Origin: Pseudomonadota bacterium
GTDB taxonomy: Bacteria > Pseudomonadota > Gammaproteobacteria > UBA1113
Reading direction: 5' to 3'
NCBI GenBank assembly: GCA_021781965.1
Contig: JAJXVU010000022.1
Coordinates: 1 to 36,166, forward strand
Length of the DNA stretch: 36,166 nucleotides
Under the pieces are notes generated by a model. It searched no databases, was not told the DNA's origin, and was given only the letters and a program-made list of their open reading frames with translations. Positions within the stretch are counted from its first letter, which is position 1, and each line of letters begins with the position of its first letter. This document shows positions 9,366 to 18,103 of this stretch, in pieces. A program made the position numbers and the translations under genes.

Positions 9366-10391
9366 CTAGTTAGATCGTTTAAAAATATTCGTAGTGGGAA
9401 TATGCTGTGCGGGTGATTCGGGGCGCGAAGGCGAAGCTATGAAAGGTGATGCGGGGCGTGAAGGGGAGTAGGGGAGGTCTCTCTTTACACGCCGCACTGT
9501 TGGCGATTCTACAGAGCTGTTTTTATCAGATAAACTTATAGCGGGGATAAAGAAAGCTGGAGAGAAAGACCTTTCCTCAGGATAAAGCCATTCTCCTTGT
9601 ATAGAAGTTGACGCTGCTTCATTTTGTTTTTTCTGTTCTTGTTCTCTGAGTTGTTGCTTTCTGAGTTGTTGTTCTGTGAGTTGTTGCTTTCTGAGTTGTT
9701 GTTCTTTGAGTTCTTGTTCTCTGATTTGTTGTTCTTTGAGTTGTTGCTTTTCTTTTTGAAGATCGTAAAAATAACCTGTACTCAATAATCTTTGTTCTAG
9801 TTCTGCAGCATAGCTTTGCCAGCCCCCTTCAGGCTCGGGCCGTGTAGAGTTGATGATGAGCGAATATCCTGGTGGTGGTGATTCGATGCCTGGAGTTACC
9901 CGAAACAATTGAATATTGCTAACAGGTTTCTCTATATTGCTTAAGAGGGGTGCGTATACTATTCTAAAGGATCCTTTTGGCAAAGTATTGTTCAAGTAAT
10001 CCCTAATCAATTGCTTATAAGGATTTGCTGTTATTATGATAATAGGCGTATGGAGTGTATCGTATAATAATATAATTCTTTTTTTTAAAGGGCCATCTAT
10101 TTCTAGTAAGGTTGTCGGACTTAGGTATTTTTCATCGGTGGCTGAGAGTGCACTCCGTGGGTTTAGTAGTAATTCCGCATAGAGATCATCTTCATATTCC
10201 CTTAAAAAATCGTAGACTGTTTGAAGAGTTAATGTTTTATCACGGTATTGTTCATAAAAAAGCTTAGCGATAGGACATTTTCGGCTTTCTTCGTGCGCAA
10301 TCTGATAAAAGAAGGGTAAATAAGTAGCAAATGGGTAGCGTAGAAAACTCTGCTCGAAATCTACTATTATGTGAGACTCAGCTGCAGCCAT
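9366..10391 (-). CDS. orphan protein with Gln-rich pentapeptide coil and Ser/Pro-rich tail
   Basis: I do not recognise this 341-residue protein. Residues 1-200 look globular (aromatic-rich start VDFEQSFLRYPFATYLPFF, a later hydrophobic core IILLYDTLHTPIIIITANPY). Residues 214-253 are eight units of a five-residue repeat of the form [KRT][EK]Q[QE][LI], predicted to be helical or coiled coil. The rest is low-complexity and Ser/Pro/Arg-rich (SPSRPASPF, SPSRPESPA) with a basic end. The frame opens at GTG 10421, but ATG 10391 is chosen because AGGAG (10399-10403) stands exactly seven bases upstream. There is no signal peptide or membrane segment. It is convergent with dnaJ and stands alone. The layout of globular head, coil and disordered tail is common among secreted effectors of intracellular bacteria; the function is unknown. 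Confidence 0.72.
   Translation of the reverse strand: MAAAESHIIVDFEQSFLRYPFATYLPFFYQIAHEESRKCPIAKLFYEQYRDKTLTLQTVYDFLREYEDDLYAELLLNPRSALSATDEKYLSPTTLLEIDGPLKKRIILLYDTLHTPIIIITANPYKQLIRDYLNNTLPKGSFRIVYAPLLSNIEKPVSNIQLFRVTPGIESPPPGYSLIINSTRPEPEGGWQSYAAELEQRLLSTGYFYDLQKEKQQLKEQQIREQELKEQQLRKQQLTEQQLRKQQLREQEQKKQNEAASTSIQGEWLYPEERSFSPAFFIPAISLSDKNSSVESPTVRRVKRDLPYSPSRPASPFIASPSRPESPAQHIPTTNIFKRSN
9633..9752 (-). repeat. eight tandem 15-bp coding repeats
   Basis: Imperfect 15-bp units (plus-strand look: ctgagttgttgcttt / ctgagttgttgttct) encode the pentapeptide series of the orphan protein at 9366. Units five and seven encode the same RKQQL. Such arrays can gain or lose units by slippage without changing the frame. 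Confidence 0.75.
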
Positions 10392-10483
10392 AAGCATGCT
10401 CCTATTGCTGTAAGCGTTCACTCGACGGGCATTGCGATGACAATATTCCCGGTAGCTTACGATTACACTTCATCCGTATATTC

Positions 10484-10512
10484 ATTATGAGTAGAAGAAA
10501 AATAAAAAGCAA
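10484..10512 (-). promoter_or_regulatory. possible sigma70 promoter of the Gln-rich orphan
   Basis: Reading the minus strand, TTGCTT (10512-10507), 17 bases, then CATAAT (10489-10484). The -10 matches in five of six positions and the -35 in its three most conserved bases. The implied leader is about 85 bases. Confidence 0.4.
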
Positions 10513-10566
10513 GTATGTTATGAAAAAAAAGAGGATAAACAGCTTAGATAATTCGTTCTTGATTTT

Positions 10567-11322
10567 TTAAGCGGCCACCAACACGCCGGGATTTAATCCC
10601 GCTTGATGTAATTGTTTGTACAAATTTTGCGCTTCAGCAATGTTTAGGAACGGCCCGATGCGTACGCGATAAAAGGTGCTGTATTGCGTAGTAGTAGGTT
10701 TAACCGCTACTGGTGCTAATAAAATCGTTTTTAATGTTTTTGCCAAATGGGTGGCATTTTCTAGGTTGCGAAAGGTGGCAACTTGTAAATAATAGGCTTT
10801 TAAAGCGGCATTATAAGGCGTATCCAAGGCAGTGATGCGCACATGAGCCGTGCCTTTTTGCAACATGCCTAATCGTTTTGCTGCAGCGTATGATAAATCC
10901 ATAATGCGCCCATCGTGAAAAGGGCCGCGGTCATTTACTTTCACCGTAATACTACGCCCATTTTCTAAATTGGTGACAGTAACAAAAGTAGGGATAGGCA
11001 ATACTTTGCTGGCTGCGGTCATGGCGAACATATCGTACGGCTCACCGCTGGCAGTCATGCGTTCCGCAAATTGTTGACCATACCAAGAAGCGATGCCCGT
11101 GGTGGTATAACCGTGAGTGGAAGGAATAAGCGTATAGGTTTGGCCATTGACTTGATAAACCGGTTGATTAGCAAAATCGTTATAAGGTAAGGGTTCGGGC
11201 ACGGCGTCAACTATATTATTGACATCGCGATCTATTAACGGTGGTCCGTCGGCATAGGCAGTGCTTAGCAGTGCTAAACAGTAACACAAGAGTAGTGCTT
11301 TAACAGTAGTCCCTATTTTCAT
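10567..11322 (-). CDS. rlpA: septal ring lytic transglycosylase RlpA family protein
   Basis: RlpA-type peptidoglycan enzyme acting at the septum on glycan strands lacking stem peptides. From ATG 11322 the protein is 251 residues: a signal peptide (KALLLCYCLALLSTAYA), the short segment before the domain, and the double-psi beta-barrel with GIASWYGQQFAE, AMTAASKVLPIPTFVTVTNL and the catalytic-site VNDRGPFHDGRIMDLS. A C-terminal SPOR domain (about 172-250; YYLQVATFRNLENA and FYRVRIGPFLNIAEAQ) targets division-site peptidoglycan. The frame is open to 11394, but the methionine before the hydrophobic segment gives a normal signal peptide. No lipobox cysteine sits at the cleavage site, so it is probably periplasmic rather than a lipoprotein. 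It lies 131 bases downstream of htpX on the same strand. Confidence 0.9.
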   Translation of the reverse strand: MKIGTTVKALLLCYCLALLSTAYADGPPLIDRDVNNIVDAVPEPLPYNDFANQPVYQVNGQTYTLIPSTHGYTTTGIASWYGQQFAERMTASGEPYDMFAMTAASKVLPIPTFVTVTNLENGRSITVKVNDRGPFHDGRIMDLSYAAAKRLGMLQKGTAHVRITALDTPYNAALKAYYLQVATFRNLENATHLAKTLKTILLAPVAVKPTTTQYSTFYRVRIGPFLNIAEAQNLYKQLHQAGLNPGVLVAA

Positions 11323-11453
11323 TGGGTTTATGATCCTTAACAATCTAGCTCTTATTGCCGATTTTACTTCAAAAGGTGGATTTTGTCTATACATTAATTT
11401 CTAACCAACGCTTTGTCATTCTCAACTATTTTGATACGGACAAAGCTTAAGAA

Positions 11454-12500
11454 TCAACTGCGAAGAGTATATCCTATCGCTTTTAAACGCTCTTGCAAAC
11501 TAGGGTGTGTAGACCATAAGCTGCTAAAACCCGGGCGGCTGCTAATACCTGCGGTTTTAGGGGAATAAATATAAGCTGCTTGACGTAATTCATCATGTGC
11601 GGTTTGTTGATAAGCCTGTTGGTGCAGCTCTGGGTTTTGGCTGTGTGTTTCATTAATCTTAATGAGCGCACGTGCCAAAGGTTCATTTTGCCGAGTTAAT
11701 TCTACCGCTCCTGCATCGGCCATGAGCTCGCGCTTACGGCTAAGGTATAAGGCCAATAAGGTGGTAATTAAGGGCAACAAATAACGCAACAAGATGATGA
11801 CGAGCACTAGACCTTGGCTGCCGCGTCGGTCGCGACTAAAAATGAGGTTATAAAATAAAACGTCGATGATAAGTAACATTAAGTTAGTTAGTACCGATAC
11901 TGTTAGGATTAAACGCGTATCTTGATGGCGTATGTGGCTTAGCTCATGGGCAATCACTGCTTGCACTTCATCGCGATCTAGCTTTTCTAATAATCCCTTA
12001 GTAACAGCAATCATGGCCGATTTTTCATTCAAGCCGCTGGCAAAAGCATTCATGTAATCGGCATCGATGACATAGACTTTGGGCATAAATTGCAAACCGG
12101 CGGCAATCTTCATTTCCTCAACTGCGTTGTACAATTGCGTTTCGGCTAGGTTTTGCGCGCTTTCTGGCGTGATCAAGCGATATGATGTGCCCATCAGCAT
12201 GATGCGATTATTAAAAGTCAGGGTAATGAGTATGGCGATGAAGGCGGCCACACCGGCGCTAACGGTAGCGTAAGGAAACAATTTGCCCGTTAACAACAAT
12301 TTGGCGGTGACGAGCGGGGCCGGCTCATTGATATTATATTGCAGCAGTTGTGCGTGTATAAAAGGACTTTGGTATAAAATATCGATGATAAAACCTAAGG
12401 CCATATATAGCGCTACAAAAGTCGCCATAACAAAATAAGTGCGGCGACGATTTTGCGCAATGACATCGCGCCAATCGGTAGAAGGCTGGGTATCTGCCAT
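11454..12500 (-). CDS. htpX: M48-family membrane metalloprotease (HtpX-like)
   Basis: Inner-membrane zinc endopeptidase of the HtpX/M48 family, implicated in membrane-protein quality control. The 348-residue protein has four hydrophobic segments (about 22-42, 76-96, 200-220, 230-252). The zinc motif HELSH is at 185-189 and the third ligand is in RELMADAGAVE (E258). NAFASGLNEKSAMIAVTKGLL upstream of the zinc site is family-typical. It starts 7 bases after lemA with TAGGT before ATG 12500, so the two form an operon, an arrangement common for this LemA-linked subgroup. The N-terminal extension before the first membrane segment distinguishes it from E. coli HtpX, which is shorter and not next to lemA. 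Confidence 0.93.
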   Translation of the reverse strand: MADTQPSTDWRDVIAQNRRRTYFVMATFVALYMALGFIIDILYQSPFIHAQLLQYNINEPAPLVTAKLLLTGKLFPYATVSAGVAAFIAILITLTFNNRIMLMGTSYRLITPESAQNLAETQLYNAVEEMKIAAGLQFMPKVYVIDADYMNAFASGLNEKSAMIAVTKGLLEKLDRDEVQAVIAHELSHIRHQDTRLILTVSVLTNLMLLIIDVLFYNLIFSRDRRGSQGLVLVIILLRYLLPLITTLLALYLSRKRELMADAGAVELTRQNEPLARALIKINETHSQNPELHQQAYQQTAHDELRQAAYIYSPKTAGISSRPGFSSLWSTHPSLQERLKAIGYTLRS

Positions 12501-12507
12501 TTATAAC

Positions 12508-13080
12508 CTACAACTTAACAGTGTAAGATTCTTTTTCGGCGATCTTATCTGTGCCGCCCAAATTCCAATATACGAATTGTTTATCCAGCTTGGAGAATAG
12601 GCTCACTATCATGGATTGAAAAAAGGACTTCTTCTCGGCGTTGTAGCGTTCAATACTGTCGTTGAAAGCCTGCTTAGAGTAGGTTAATTTATTTTCGGTG
12701 CTGACAATTTCTTCTTGCAGTTGCAATGCGTTTTGGTTAGCTTTTAAGTCTGGGTATTGTTCAAAAACCAGGTTAATGCCCGAAGCTATTTTGGAGATGC
12801 CGTTTTCGGCAGCGATACGTGCTGCATCATCGCCAGAAGCTTTAGCGCTTTGGGCTTGGTTGCGCAGTGCAACAACGTCCTTTAAAGTGGTTTGTTCGTA
12901 ATCCATATACTTTTTAACTACTTCAATCAAAGACTCAAATACTTTGTAACGACGGTCCAGTTGGATGTCTATTTGTCGTTCATTATTATTAACAGCCTCT
13001 ATCATGCGAATTAAGCGGTTGTAAGTACCGATAATAAATGCAAAAATGGCCAAGATAACAATAACTAAAAGAATAGTCAT
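12508..13080 (-). CDS. lemA: LemA family protein
   Basis: LemA-family membrane-anchored protein of uncertain biochemical role. It has one N-terminal transmembrane helix (LLVIVILAIFAFIIGTYN) followed by a helical extracytoplasmic domain with the family hallmarks YNRLIRMIEAVNNNERQIDI, RRYKVFESLIEVVKKYMDYE and FEQYPDLKANQNALQLQEEI, ending VYWNL. ATG 13080 (190 residues) is preferred over GTG 13092 because GGAG stands seven bases before it. It is first in the operon with htpX, which suggests it partners or presents substrates to that protease. A good sigma70 promoter lies 33 bases upstream. Confidence 0.93.
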   Translation of the reverse strand: MTILLVIVILAIFAFIIGTYNRLIRMIEAVNNNERQIDIQLDRRYKVFESLIEVVKKYMDYEQTTLKDVVALRNQAQSAKASGDDAARIAAENGISKIASGINLVFEQYPDLKANQNALQLQEEIVSTENKLTYSKQAFNDSIERYNAEKKSFFQSMIVSLFSKLDKQFVYWNLGGTDKIAEKESYTVKL

Positions 13081-13112
13081 GAAATGCTCCACATAATGTA
13101 GTATTGGTAGTC

Positions 13113-13141
13113 AGTATAGCCCCAAATAAGCGACTAGGCAA
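13113..13141 (-). promoter_or_regulatory. sigma70 promoter of lemA-htpX
   Basis: On the minus strand TTGCCT (13141-13136), exactly 17 bases, then TATACT (13118-13113), followed about 30 bases later by the lemA start. Both boxes are close to consensus and the spacing is ideal. Confidence 0.65.
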
Positions 13142-13340
13142 GAATACCCTAAAATCTCCTCCTAAGTATGATGTCATAGATATTAATGTAAGATAATTCT
13201 GAAAGCTATAGCCAACAAAGGTAAGTTGTCTCGTAACGATATTCTTGATTTTCAAGAAGAAATAAGGCGAGCTGTATTTATTAAAAGCGTATAAAGACCA
13301 TAAAATGTGCTAGCTTTAATTCGCGCTAAGATTAAGGCTG
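13142..13340. other. intergenic stretch with a 7-bp palindrome and a short ATG-less frame
   Basis: Between the divergent lemA and CsbD/YqjD promoters. TTCTTGA (13242-13248) and TCAAGAA (13252-13258) form a perfect inverted repeat with a three-base spacer, a possible operator. The plus strand over the same stretch is open for about 33 codons (KAIANKGKLSRNDILDFQEE and on to a stop) but lacks ATG or GTG and a ribosome-binding site. It could be the tail of a decayed gene or chance. Nothing else is recognised. Confidence 0.3.
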
Positions 13341-13369
13341 TTGACTTAACAAGTGTCATTAACTAGACT
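13341..13369 (+). promoter_or_regulatory. sigma70 promoter of the CsbD/YqjD-YqjE operon
   Basis: TTGACT (13341-13346), 17 bases, TAGACT (13364-13369). The -35 is five of six and the -10 four of six to consensus, giving a leader of about 95 bases before ATG 13471. Confidence 0.5.
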
Positions 13370-13470
13370 TAAAATTGTAAATAAGAACCCCGTCTAAAAT
13401 AAATAATGCAAGATTGATTTAAAGCTTTATAGCCGCAAATACGGGTTTCATTGTAAATAAGGAGCTCATT

Positions 13471-13920
13471 ATGTCAGCAAATGTATTAAAAGGTAATTTG
13501 AAAGAATTTAAAGGTAAAGTAAAAGAAAAATGGGGCAATCTTACCGATGATGACGGAGCCTCTCTTAACGGAGATGTTGATCAATTAGCAGGTATTTTGC
13601 AACAACAATTGGGCTACGCTAAAGAACAAGCGGCTACAGCGGCGAATGAATTTATAAAAGCCTTTAAAGACACTTGCAAAAGTGATGGTAAAGACTGTGA
13701 TTCCAGCATGATGAAAAGCGTAGGTCAAGCTGCTGACGAAATCAGCGATATAAGCAAAGACGTCTACGAAAAAACCGTAAAAGTGGCTAAACACATTAAA
13801 GAAGAGGCTGGCGAATACGGCAAATCAGTGGCTGAATTTGTCGAACACAAACCTTATCAATCCATTGCTATAGCTGCTCTCGCAGGATTAGTTCTTGGTT
13901 TGCTGTTTAGAAAAAACTAA
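13471..13920 (+). CDS. CsbD-like domain fused to YqjD/ElaB (DUF883) membrane-anchor domain
   Basis: A 149-residue stress-type protein joining two families that are normally separate. Residues 5-55 read as a CsbD-like domain (LKGNLKEFKGKVKEKWGNLT, then a DQLAG...GYAKEQA ending). The middle is helical and charged. The end is the DUF883 (ElaB/YqjD) signature, EHKPYQSIAIAALAGLVLGL followed by LFRKN, a C-terminal membrane helix that in YqjD tethers ribosomes to the membrane in stationary phase. Start ATG 13471 has AAGGAG eight bases upstream. The next two genes are YqjE- and YqjK-like, reproducing the yqjD-yqjE-yqjK operon, which supports the DUF883 call. A cysteine pair (CKSDGKDC) lies mid-protein. 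The CsbD half is called from sequence pattern only. Confidence 0.85.
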   Translation: MSANVLKGNLKEFKGKVKEKWGNLTDDDGASLNGDVDQLAGILQQQLGYAKEQAATAANEFIKAFKDTCKSDGKDCDSSMMKSVGQAADEISDISKDVYEKTVKVAKHIKEEAGEYGKSVAEFVEHKPYQSIAIAALAGLVLGLLFRKN

Positions 13921-13925
13921 TCAGA

Positions 13926-14306
13926 ATGGATATGAAGCACTTAGAAAATTTAGGAAAAGCGTGGCTAGGTGTTGCTAAAGCTTATAAAGATTTATTCTTT
14001 TTAGAGCTGGACCTAGCCAGACAAAGTTTTGTCCCCTTTTGCTTTGTAGCACTTCTATTTATAGTTGTACTCAGTGCATTTGGAATAATGAGTTTAGCGG
14101 TGATGACCTATCTTATTTATGTTTACACTCATAATTGGTTAATTGCATTGATGTCTGCTGAACTAGTCAGTATTATAAGCGTAGGACTTGTATTTTTCTT
14201 TCTTCACCGATATTTCAGTCAACTTAAATTTGATCATTTCAGAGCGCAATTAAAGAAACCACAAGTGCAGCAAGGAACCCAGAATGAATCAGAGAAAATT
14301 ACTTAA
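13926..14306 (+). CDS. YqjE-like inner-membrane protein (phage holin family fold)
   Basis: A 126-residue integral membrane protein with a cytoplasmic N-terminus (LGKAWLGVAKAYKDLFFLEL) and two long hydrophobic segments at about 37-65 (FCFVALLFIVVLSAFGIMSL onward) and 71-96 (NWLIALMSAELVSIISVGLV). A charged tail follows. The size, two-helix layout and position right after the DUF883 gene match YqjE, which profile searches group with phage holin-like proteins; nothing else here suggests a phage. It starts 5 bases after the preceding stop, and its last 23 bases overlap the next gene. The role is unknown beyond membership of a stationary-phase envelope operon. Confidence 0.75.
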   Translation: MDMKHLENLGKAWLGVAKAYKDLFFLELDLARQSFVPFCFVALLFIVVLSAFGIMSLAVMTYLIYVYTHNWLIALMSAELVSIISVGLVFFFLHRYFSQLKFDHFRAQLKKPQVQQGTQNESEKIT

Positions 14307-14532
14307 GCTAAAGATTAAGCGCAGTAGTATGATCTTAGATCAAAAACGCGCTCTTTACTACCAAAGTCGAGGGGCTATGCATCAAGGTAATAATAGATTT
14401 ATGATACCGCTACTTTGTCTGGGTGCTTTTGGTTCTTGTTTTACCTGGGCTTTTTTGGGTAAATTCCGTAACCATATATTTAAGGTAAGTAAAAATATAG
14501 TGAAGATAGGATTAAAAAAGGTTCTGCTGTAA
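14284..14532 (+). CDS. small YqjK-like membrane protein
   Basis: An 82-residue basic protein overlapping the YqjE-like gene by 23 bases in another frame. AAGGA eight bases before ATG 14284 supports translation. The first 38 residues are strongly basic (QRKLLKLKIKRSSMIL), followed by one hydrophobic segment (FMIPLLCLGAFGSCFTWAFL) and a basic tail. Position and size correspond to yqjK in the yqjD-yqjE-yqjK arrangement, but similarity to YqjK is weak by eye, so the assignment rests mostly on context. No terminator hairpin follows. Confidence 0.6.
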   Translation: MNQRKLLKLKIKRSSMILDQKRALYYQSRGAMHQGNNRFMIPLLCLGAFGSCFTWAFLGKFRNHIFKVSKNIVKIGLKKVLL

Positions 14533-14810
14533 AAGCCTAGATTCTGATGAAGGCAGAAAGCGTGCTATTTGAATCAAGATGAATCATTTCCTCTTTAAAA
14601 CCATCGAAATATACCCTATGTTATATGCGTCTTCTATTAAACTGCGACGTTGAGTGTACAATTTTTGTCTAACTGAGAGTTATTGAAGATAATAGCAGAA
14701 AAAGGGCGTATTTTATCATCTTTGACTACAAAATGGACAATTTCTGACTGTATGAGAGCATTACACGTAGCGAACGATATGTTAGACTAAGCAAAAAGAG
14801 GGTACTAAAA
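14533..14810. other. intergenic region before the arginase gene
   Basis: 278 bases, AT-rich. A TTGACT at 14722-14727 has no -10 box at the right distance; TAGACT at 14783-14788 has no good -35. One of these may belong to the arginase-eno promoter, but I cannot decide. No RNA gene, open frame or inverted repeat of note is seen. Confidence 0.3.
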
Positions 14811-15686
14811 ATGTCTGAACAATCATCTACACTACAAATACTAAGCGCCGCCTGGGGCATAGGCGCACAAAAACAAGACTGCCGAGAGGGGCCTTTATAT
14901 CTAGCAGAGCAGGGCCATTTAGAAAAACTATCCATGCCGCATTACTGGCACAAAGCCATCACCGAGCCTAAAGATTGCAGCGATAAAGTTGTGGCCATCA
15001 GCCAAATGGCGCTGCAATTAGCGCGGCAAGTGGATCATTGTGTTTTAAACAAAGAGCCTTTCGTTACCATAGGCGGTGATCACAGTTGTGCCATAGGGAC
15101 TTGGAGTGGTGCCGCGCATGCTTTGTCGAACAAAGGCGATTTGGGTTTGATTTGGTTTGATGCCCATCAAGACGCCAACACTTTTGCCACTACGCCCAGC
15201 AATACAATCCATGGTATGCCAGTAGCCTGTTTATTGGGCCATGGTGAAGCGCCTTTAATTGAAATTTTGCAGAAGGCGCCGAAGATAAAACCAGAACATT
15301 TGTGCCTTATCGGTGTGCGCAGTTATGACGAAGGGGAGGCGGCTTTGCTTAGAGGCTTAGGTGTACGTTGTTTTATGATGGACGAAGTGATACAAAGAGG
15401 TTTGGATGTTGTGATGCAAGAAGCTATGCACATCGTTACTCAAGGTACGGTTGCATATGGGGTGAGCATAGATTTGGATGCCTTAGATCCACAAGAAGCT
15501 CCGGGTGTGGGTTCTAGAGAAGCCGATGGTTTGTACATTGAGCCTTTGGTAAAAGTATTAACTCAGCATGTACGTGGCGACTCGCGTTTTATAGGCGCTG
15601 AAATTGCAGAATTTAACCCGCATTTGGATGCAGATGGAAAGACGGTACACTGTATACAAGTGTTGTTAGAAGCTCTTTTTAGATAG
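14811..15686 (+). CDS. rocF: arginase family protein
   Basis: A manganese ureohydrolase, most likely arginase (L-arginine to ornithine and urea), 291 residues. The metal-binding motifs are intact: TIGGDHSCAIG (about 84), WFDAHQDANTF (about 119) and SIDLDALDP (about 222), followed by ITH-like family positions and GAEIAEFNPHLD near the C-terminus. The stretch after the third motif (EAPGVGSREADGL) differs from the usual TPGTG-type wording, so the substrate (arginine, agmatine, formiminoglutamate or other) is not fixed by sequence alone. ATG 14811 follows an A-rich spacer with GAGGG upstream. It lies 9 bases before eno, so the two are probably co-transcribed although their functions are unrelated. 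The symbol is given for the family's commonest member. Confidence 0.8.
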   Translation: MSEQSSTLQILSAAWGIGAQKQDCREGPLYLAEQGHLEKLSMPHYWHKAITEPKDCSDKVVAISQMALQLARQVDHCVLNKEPFVTIGGDHSCAIGTWSGAAHALSNKGDLGLIWFDAHQDANTFATTPSNTIHGMPVACLLGHGEAPLIEILQKAPKIKPEHLCLIGVRSYDEGEAALLRGLGVRCFMMDEVIQRGLDVVMQEAMHIVTQGTVAYGVSIDLDALDPQEAPGVGSREADGLYIEPLVKVLTQHVRGDSRFIGAEIAEFNPHLDADGKTVHCIQVLLEALFR

Positions 15687-16964
<1,278 letters not shown>

Positions 16965-16981
16965 CTTAGGGGTAAAACTGC

Positions 16982-17010
16982 TTACAAAAGACTTTATTTT
17001 CGTCTACAAT
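16982..17010 (+). promoter_or_regulatory. possible promoter of ftsB-surE-nlpD
   Basis: TTACAA (16982-16987), 17 bases, TACAAT (17005-17010). The -10 is five of six to consensus; the -35 is weak. Transcription would begin near 17017, just ahead of GAGGAG at 17019-17024. Confidence 0.4.
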
Positions 17011-17056
17011 AAAAAAACGAGGAGAATTCTAAAAATTATTGTGGATACGTTACTAT

Positions 17057-17326
17057 ATGAAATCAGTACTACTGGGCATGATGCTTGTTTTGGGAACTTT
17101 ACAATATAAATTATGGGTAGCATCGGATGGCGTGCGCGGAGTAACCGCCATGCAAAATCAGATCAGTACCCAACAAAAGCACAATGAAGCTTTGTCAGAA
17201 GACAATGCCGTTTTGCTGCAACACATCGATGCTTTAAAAACGGGCGGTACAGCGGTAGAAGCGCGTGCTCGTGATGAATTAGGCATGGTTAAAGGCGGCG
17301 AATCATTTTATCAAACGATAGGTTAA
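17057..17326 (+). CDS. ftsB: cell division protein FtsB
   Basis: Bitopic divisome protein that forms the FtsQ-FtsB-FtsL complex. At 89 residues it has one N-terminal membrane helix (SVLLGMMLVLGTLQYKLWV), a leucine/glutamine-rich coiled coil, and the conserved C-terminal module EARARDELGMVKGGESFYQ. ATG 17057 puts the first methionine where FtsB proteins normally start. An in-frame TTG at 17039 would add six residues and would sit closer to the GAGGAG at 17019, so the start is not certain. It lies between eno and surE, the standard enolase-ftsB linkage; ispD and ispF, often next, are missing. Confidence 0.9.
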   Translation: MKSVLLGMMLVLGTLQYKLWVASDGVRGVTAMQNQISTQQKHNEALSEDNAVLLQHIDALKTGGTAVEARARDELGMVKGGESFYQTIG

Positions 17327-17332
17327 AAATTA

Positions 17333-18103
17333 ATGCGCATTCTATTGAGCAATGATGACGGTGTCTATGCCCCTGGTTTAATGGTATTGTATGAATCCTT
17401 ACGAGAAATCGCCGATATAGACGTTGTTGCTCCCGATAGAAATCGTAGTGGTGCCAGTAGTTCATTGACTTTGCATAATCCGTTGCGCATACATAATTTA
17501 GAGAATGGCTTTATTAGCGTAGAAGGCACGCCGACGGATTGTGTGCACTTGGCTTTAACGGGCCTATTATCCGAATTGCCCGATTTAGTGGTTTCCGGCA
17601 TTAACGAGGGCGCTAACCTAGGCGATGATATCTTATATTCCGGCACGGTAGCAGCTGCCATTGAAGGTCGTTCTTTGGGTTTACCTTCTATAGCCATTTC
17701 TTTGGCAAGCCGAGAATGTCGTTATTATGATACGGCAGGGCAAGTGGTGATGCGTATTGTCAAACGTTTAATGAGCGACAAACTCCATTTAGGGGCAATG
17801 ACTATCTTGAATGTGAATGTGCCGGATTTACCGTATCATGCTTTACAAGGCATGACGGTAACTCGTTTAGGTACACGCCATGTTGCAGAGCCCATCATAC
17901 GTGAAAAAGATCCCCGTGGCCACGATATTTATTGGATTGGACCTTCAGGAGGCGAAGCCGATGCGGGTCCCGGTACCGATTTTTATGCCGTGAACGATGG
18001 CAAAGTCTCGGTTACACCGTTGATGATCGATTTTACCCATCATGCGGTTATGGATGGTATAGGTGATTGGTTGGTGAAAATGGAACAGGACGATACAAAA
18101 TGA
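17333..18103 (+). CDS. surE: 5'/3'-nucleotidase SurE
   Basis: Metal-dependent survival protein that hydrolyses nucleoside 5'- and 3'-monophosphates and short polyphosphates. The 256-residue protein has the aspartate pair in MRILLSNDDGVYAPG at the N-terminus, VVAPDRNRSGASSSLT, EGTPTDCVHLALTG, and the active-site SGINEGANLGDDILYSGTVA. It starts 6 bases after ftsB and its stop overlaps the nlpD start in an ATGA arrangement. The pcm gene (isoaspartyl methyltransferase), usually between surE and nlpD, is absent. Confidence 0.95.
   Translation: MRILLSNDDGVYAPGLMVLYESLREIADIDVVAPDRNRSGASSSLTLHNPLRIHNLENGFISVEGTPTDCVHLALTGLLSELPDLVVSGINEGANLGDDILYSGTVAAAIEGRSLGLPSIAISLASRECRYYDTAGQVVMRIVKRLMSDKLHLGAMTILNVNVPDLPYHALQGMTVTRLGTRHVAEPIIREKDPRGHDIYWIGPSGGEADAGPGTDFYAVNDGKVSVTPLMIDFTHHAVMDGIGDWLVKMEQDDTK

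Noticed and set aside
13926..14306. Phage holin indicating a prophage
   Set aside because: Size and neighbours fit the chromosomal yqjDEK operon; no other phage genes are nearby.
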